Assembly: GCF_020379485.1 (NCBI RefSeq)
Contig: NC_063442.1
Coordinates: 16,986,009-17,050,008, forward strand
Direction of reading: 5' to 3'
DNA length: 64,000 nucleotides
Origin: Brassica napus
Lineage: Eukaryota > Streptophyta > Magnoliopsida > Brassicales > Brassicaceae
Shown here: positions 59,393-64,000 of the stretch, piece after piece
Layout: each line of letters begins with the position of its first letter
Position numbering within the stretch: the stretch's first letter is position 1
The notes under the pieces: generated by a model
What the model saw: only the letters and a program-made list of their open reading frames with translations
Databases searched by the model: none
Told to the model about the DNA's origin: nothing
Program-made: the position numbers and the translations under genes

Positions 59393-61160
59393 ATGGCGTT
59401 CTACAGATCTCTAAGAAAGCTCGCTGAAACCAATCCCCTTAAAAAGTCCAGACCATTCTTCACCGCCGCCGCAGCTTCCGGCGGCACCGTTTCTCCGATC
59501 GCACCGTCGTTTTCGCCGCTGATCCCACAGTTCACGAACCGATTGTCTCCGCTTTCGAAATGGTTCGTCCCTCTCCACGGACCTCTATTCCTGTCTTCTC
59601 CTCCTTGGAAACTGCTCCAGTCCGCGACGCCTCTTCACTGGCGAGGAAACGGCGCCGTTTTGAGGGAGGTGGAGGCTCTGAGTGTTAGGTTGGATCGGAT
59701 TAGGAGAAGAACGAGGTTAGGGTTACAACACGTGGATGATAATTTGGGCAAGGAGGAAGGTGGATGGATAATGGAGAGTTTTGTGAATGTGCCGAATATG
59801 ATATCTATGGCTCGATTAGCATCTGGTCCTGTGCTTTGGTGGTATGTGTATCTCTTTTCTCATATTAGAGCATTACAAAATCTCAACTTTGATTGATTGT
59901 TTCTTGTATTGTAGGATGATCTTGAATGAGATGTATACTCCTGCTTTCATAGGGTTGGCTGTTTCTGGAGCTAGTGATTGGGTATATTCATCTTCTTTGG
60001 TGGTTAATTGTTAAGAGAGACATGGTTTTGAATCTTAATTTTCTGGGCTCTTTACTCTGTAGTTAGATGGTTTCATGGCTAGGAGAATGAAGATTGATTC
60101 TGTGGTTGGCTCTTACCTTGATCCTCTTGCTGACAAGGTAAATACCTAATGATCTTTTTAATGTGTTTAGTTTTTTTTACTCATTGTGGATGGTTTCAAG
60201 TTTCCACCTCAGATTTATTGATTATTTAACTTTCAATTTCAGGTTCTTATTGGGTGTGTTGCATTAGCAATGGTGCAGAAGGATCTTCTTCATCGTGAGT
60301 AATTTTTGTAGCTTAAAGTTTCTAGTTTTAGTCTTTTAATCTCAGACAGCTATAAAAACAAATCTTCGTAGAAGAAGCTCGCGAAGTTTTGGTACCACGA
60401 GGAAACCCCCATCTAAGTTGATTAACTAGTTAAGTCGTCTTGGATACAACATTCTAAACTCAAATCTTGGTGGATGATGCATGTGACATTTGTGTGTTCA
60501 AAGCTGGGCTGGTTGGAATTGTGGTGTTCCGGGATGTTGCACTGGTCGGCGGAGCGGTATATCTAAGGGCATTAAACTTAGACTGGAAGGTGAAGCTCGG
60601 CAACTTTAGAACTACAACTCCCAAACCATTTTTTCCCCTCGAGACCATATGGTTACAGAAGTTGAGATTATTGATAGAAATCATTTATGGCCTTATATTT
60701 TCAGTGGAAAAAATGGAGTGATTTCTTCAACCTCGATGGTGCAAGCCCTCAGAAAGTAAAACCATTATTCATAAGCAAGGTATGATCTCCAGTTGACAGC
60801 GTGTGCTCCAAAAAGACCACACATATATTATATCTTTTGGTATACTTAACCAGTTGGTTGAAAAACAGGTGAATACAGTTTTCCAATTGGCTCTAGTCGC
60901 TGGTGCACTCCTTCAACCTGAATTTGGGGATCCAGATACACAGACATGGATCACTTATCTAAGGTACTATATTAGTCTTTTTCTTAAAGAACAGTCTGGA
61001 TTAGTTAAAAACATATGGAGTGTGTTCTGAAGTGTTTCTTATTGGTCTCATTTGTTTTGTATCCAGCTGGTTAGTTGCTTCGACGACTATGGCTTCAACA
61101 GCTGCTTATGGAGCGCAGTACATGAAGAACAAACCTATCTCCATGATTAAGAGATCATAG
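59393..61160 (+). CDS. CLS: Cardiolipin synthase, mitochondrial (8 exons)
   Basis: Inner mitochondrial membrane enzyme transferring a phosphatidyl group from CDP-diacylglycerol to phosphatidylglycerol to make cardiolipin. Exons: 59393-59841, 59915-59981, 60063-60137, 60243-60294, 60504-60589, 60705-60779, 60869-60963, 61067-61160, all GT..AG, giving 330 residues (Arabidopsis about 341). The N-terminus ([20 protein letters not shown]) is basic and Ser-rich, as in a mitochondrial presequence. The CDP-alcohol phosphotransferase motif D-x2-DG-x2-AR-x8-G-x3-D-x3-D is complete at about 171-194 ([20 protein letters not shown]). Hydrophobic segments follow. The C-terminus ends ISMIKRS. It is convergent with DER2.2 and orthologous by position to At4g04870. 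Confidence 0.95.
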
Positions 61161-61762
61161 TGATATTGACTTACTTAACACACTGGCCGCACACCGGAAA
61201 GGCCTGAACGACTCTTGCTGTTTCCCGGAATCTGCAGCTAATTTTCAATTAAAAAAAGGAGTTAACAAATGGAGCCTGTGAATGAGAAACGATGTCGTTG
61301 TCTTTTTGTTGTAGAAAGAGTTAGGCTTTTGGTTTCTTTTCTTTTTGTTCTTCCTATAGCTTCTGGTAAAGAGAGATGTCTGAAAGTGGATGTTTAACCT
61401 TGGAGAGAAATAAATCAAATCCAGACATTCTGAATAAGTTTCGGACATGAACGAAAGACGATAATTAACATTGTAGACATAACTGGAGGTTTGTGTACAA
61501 CTTGAGTGTGTCAATAACATAAAATAAGCACTAAAGCAAAAGCAAGTTTGTATACACAACACGATGAGAGAAAACGATACCAAAAGACACCAAAAACTAC
61601 TTGAAACTAACACTAAGGTGTGGTGGTGAGTTCACAACTAGCGTGTCATATAGTCAATAGGCTTTGTGCTATTATCTTCTTTCCTTTGCATACCATTTTA
61701 TATCTGACCAAACGACCAAACGGAATTCGTTAATCCCGTTTGGAAGTGTAGTGATCTGAGGA
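61161..61762. other. Convergent 3' flanks of CLS and DER2.2
   Basis: The CLS 3' UTR extends to roughly 61430 and the DER2.2 3' UTR lies on the minus strand below 61762. The minus-strand open frame at 61245-61613 shows no family features. Confidence 0.55.
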
Positions 61763-63574
61763 TCAGTCTTGGTGGATTTCATCGAAAGGTGCAGCAGCAA
61801 ACCTGACGTTTTCTGGCCGTGCCACCACGACTGGTTCATCTGCAAATAGGGCTTTGAGGAACGCTGGAGTCTTTAAAGGACGACGATTAGTCATTCTCGG
61901 ATACACCTCAGAGAGAAAGTAGTAAGCATGACCAGCTATCATACCCTGTAATGTTTTTAAACAGGTTTAAGATTGAGATCAAAGAAAAGATTTTGGGAAT
62001 GATTAAGGAAGGATATATACCAGAAGATCCACCCAAGGACTGGCACCAACAAGGACAGAGAACCCAAGAAGTACCTGCAATGGCAGATGTTGCATAAGAT
62101 GTTATTCTGGTGGAAGTTTAGGGAAAAGAGAGGAAGCGAGAAAGATAAGACTCACCCATGGTAGGTAAGCAGCTGTGAAGGTGAACAGACCCAGGAAACT
62201 CATGTGAATATAAGGATTTTGTTTGCTCCACACATACACCTGTAGAAGAGAGGAGACAGTTAGGTTTGGAGATGACTTAGATTTGTGGGAAACAAGATGT
62301 GATAGAAGTTACTAACCATCATGAAAGTTAATGAGTTGCTGAGGAAGATGATTTTAGCAAACGATGCGGATAAGTAAGGTATCATTCCGCCGAGGAGAAC
62401 AATACCAGTTAGAACGGTTGCTCCGAAGAGGAGCATGTAAAGGAAATCAGCAGTCTTTCCCCTGAATGAGTTTTCTTCAAGGAGTTTGCAGTATCGCGCG
62501 AGAAAGAACATATGGAACATGAAGTCCAAATCTGCAACAAAAAAAAAAGAAAATCCCACAAGATTAAAATACAGTTCCAAAATAATACATGATAGTTAAC
62601 TAGGCAAACTGAATACACAATGAATACAAAAAGGCCATTAACGAGCACAACCTAAACCATCCTAAGTAGCTTATAGCTGGAACTTGTAACGAAAATTCAA
62701 CTCAACCTAAAGCTTCCGAACAGAATTTCAAAATTTCCACAACTGAGAAACATGTTGTTAGTACATCTGGTAACAATGACTATGGGTGAGTTTGTACATC
62801 AATGACTAATAAGGCAAGATGTTAGTACATGTGGTCAGAATCCAAAAGAAGTCGCATTCCAAATCAAATTCTAAATCAGTTCTGATAACAAAGACACTAC
62901 ATACAGAAGCTTCTAAACCACAAGATTGATACAGTTCCTCCACTAATAAATGAAAGTAAACTAGGCAATTGAATTCAAAATCTTCCTCAGTAGCACGAGC
63001 CAAGCCTTACTCAGTAGCCTATAGCTAAAAAAATGTGACGTAAAACAATAAACCAGTTAAGCAGGTGATGCGAAAATACAACTAGAACCCCGAAAGCTTC
63101 TGAACGCAAATTCAAAAAAGTGAACTTCACATATGACTAGTGATGCAAGATGTTTGTACATCTGATCCCACAAAATCAGTTATACAGGAGCTTCTGCACA
63201 GCCACTGAAAATTGACAATAATTGTAAAGATAAAAGCTTTTTACAAAACAAACGTTGTATCAAGTCTCCTGAGCCTGTGGAGGACACTTACCCATCTTGC
63301 GGAAATACAAGAAGTTGGTAACGAGACGCCAGTACTGGTGTTGCTTCACCACAAGCGTGGGATTCAAGTAGAGGCTATACGGCGATATAATCTGCAATTC
63401 ACAACACCCCCAAACAAAATCAAGAAACCCTAATTCAAATGAAAACCGTAAATGTCCTCCTATTTAAGCACATACATCGAGTGAACATCCGACGGTGGTG
63501 ACAACGGCCGCCGTGAGATAGGAGCGAGTGATGATCGGCATCTGTTTGTACCATTCTTCTACACCCTGCGCCAT
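61763..63574 (-). CDS. DER2.2: Derlin, ER-associated degradation membrane protein (6 exons)
   Basis: Rhomboid-fold pseudoprotease of the ER membrane that helps move misfolded proteins to the cytosol for degradation. Exons: 63574-63476, 63391-63292, 62531-62317, 62239-62156, 62074-62021, 61945-61763, giving 244 residues, the length I recall for Arabidopsis DER2.2. The start is the ATG giving MAQGVEEWYKQMPIITRSYL. The derlin signatures YWRLVTNFLYF and FMFHMFFLARYCKLLEENSF are present, then several hydrophobic segments (LYMLLFGATVLTGIVLLGG, LTFMMVYVWSKQNP, FTFTAAYLPWVLLGFSVLVG), and GHAYYFLSEVYPRM near the C-terminus. By position it matches At4g04860 rather than its duplicate DER2.1. The second intron (62532-63291) is unusually long, with internally repeated phrases such as gcttctaaac/gcttctgaac. 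Confidence 0.95.
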
Positions 63575-64000
63575 TTTTATTTCGTAATAATCGCTATCGA
63601 ATCCGATTCGCCCCCGCCAAGCTAAATTCAATCGGAGAAATCGTCGCGGAACCCTAGAACCAGACGGGGAATCTATGGAAGCTTTCTGAGAATCGCAATG
63701 AGTTTTTCAGATTCAATAACTTTAAAATTAAAACTCAGAAATTCGTTTTCTTCGTATGTATATTACTGAAACATTTACCATACCGTCCTATCGGAATAGG
63801 CTAATGACGTCAGCATTTCTTCCACCGTGCTTGTCGTTATCCTCTTATGAAAACGACAAGGCGTTCATTTGGGATAGAGTAAAACAGCGTGGCAATCACA
63901 TTTACAATAGCCCAAGTATCATAAATATTAGAGGAATACCTTAGGATAAGATAGCACTAAATTTTTTTTTTGTCACAAATATAGACATTAAGGATCAAAA
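63575..64000. other. DER2.2 promoter and 5' flank
   Basis: Upstream region of the minus-strand DER2.2 gene. The first about 120 bases probably contain the 5' UTR. No other gene or element could be supported at the window edge. Confidence 0.5.

Overview
This is plant nuclear DNA, almost certainly from a Brassica or another Brassiceae genome. Six intron-bearing genes match, in unbroken order, the Arabidopsis chromosome 4 block At4g04900 to At4g04860 (names and order recalled, not searched). They are RIC10 (+, 2437-3506), PDF2 (+, 29488-33080), PCFS4 (-, 34340-37519), MAPDA/ADAL (-, 43975-45908), CLS (+, 59393-61160) and DER2.2 (-, 61763-63574). I rebuilt each exon by exon using GT..AG junctions. 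All six read through without a break, at 155, 746, 771, 355, 330 and 244 residues, so they look functional.

The genes are unrelated housekeeping and developmental functions that happen to be neighbours: ROP signalling, epidermal identity, mRNA 3'-end processing, modified-nucleotide salvage, mitochondrial cardiolipin synthesis and ER-associated degradation. PDF2/PCFS4 and CLS/DER2.2 are convergent pairs.

Most of the rest is transposable-element DNA, often nested. From 4.1 to 15.4 kb: a 1-kb poly(A) retroposon with a 20-bp target duplication, two Harbinger-like MITEs (one split by a 2.1-kb Helitron), a SINE-like insertion, an old LINE fragment and a hAT-like MITE. From 15.57 to 26.13 kb: a 10.56-kb CACTA (En/Spm) element with two transposase genes. 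Its TNP2-type gene is split by a 2.8-kb internally deleted LTR retroelement and carries two frameshifts. From 38.4 to 43.0 kb: Helitron ends, a minimal retroposition scar and a foldback element built of degenerate telomere-like repeats. From 47.3 to 59.3 kb: copia remnants split by a second foldback, a tandem duplication split by a 5.7-kb LINE, and a Helitron carrying an RPA-like fragment that ends 129 bp before the CLS start codon.

I found no clearly new biochemical system. The most interesting items are the nested insertions with exact boundaries, the foldback pair, a long open frame between the two LINE ORFs, the hairpin inside the CACTA element, and the Helitron abutting CLS.
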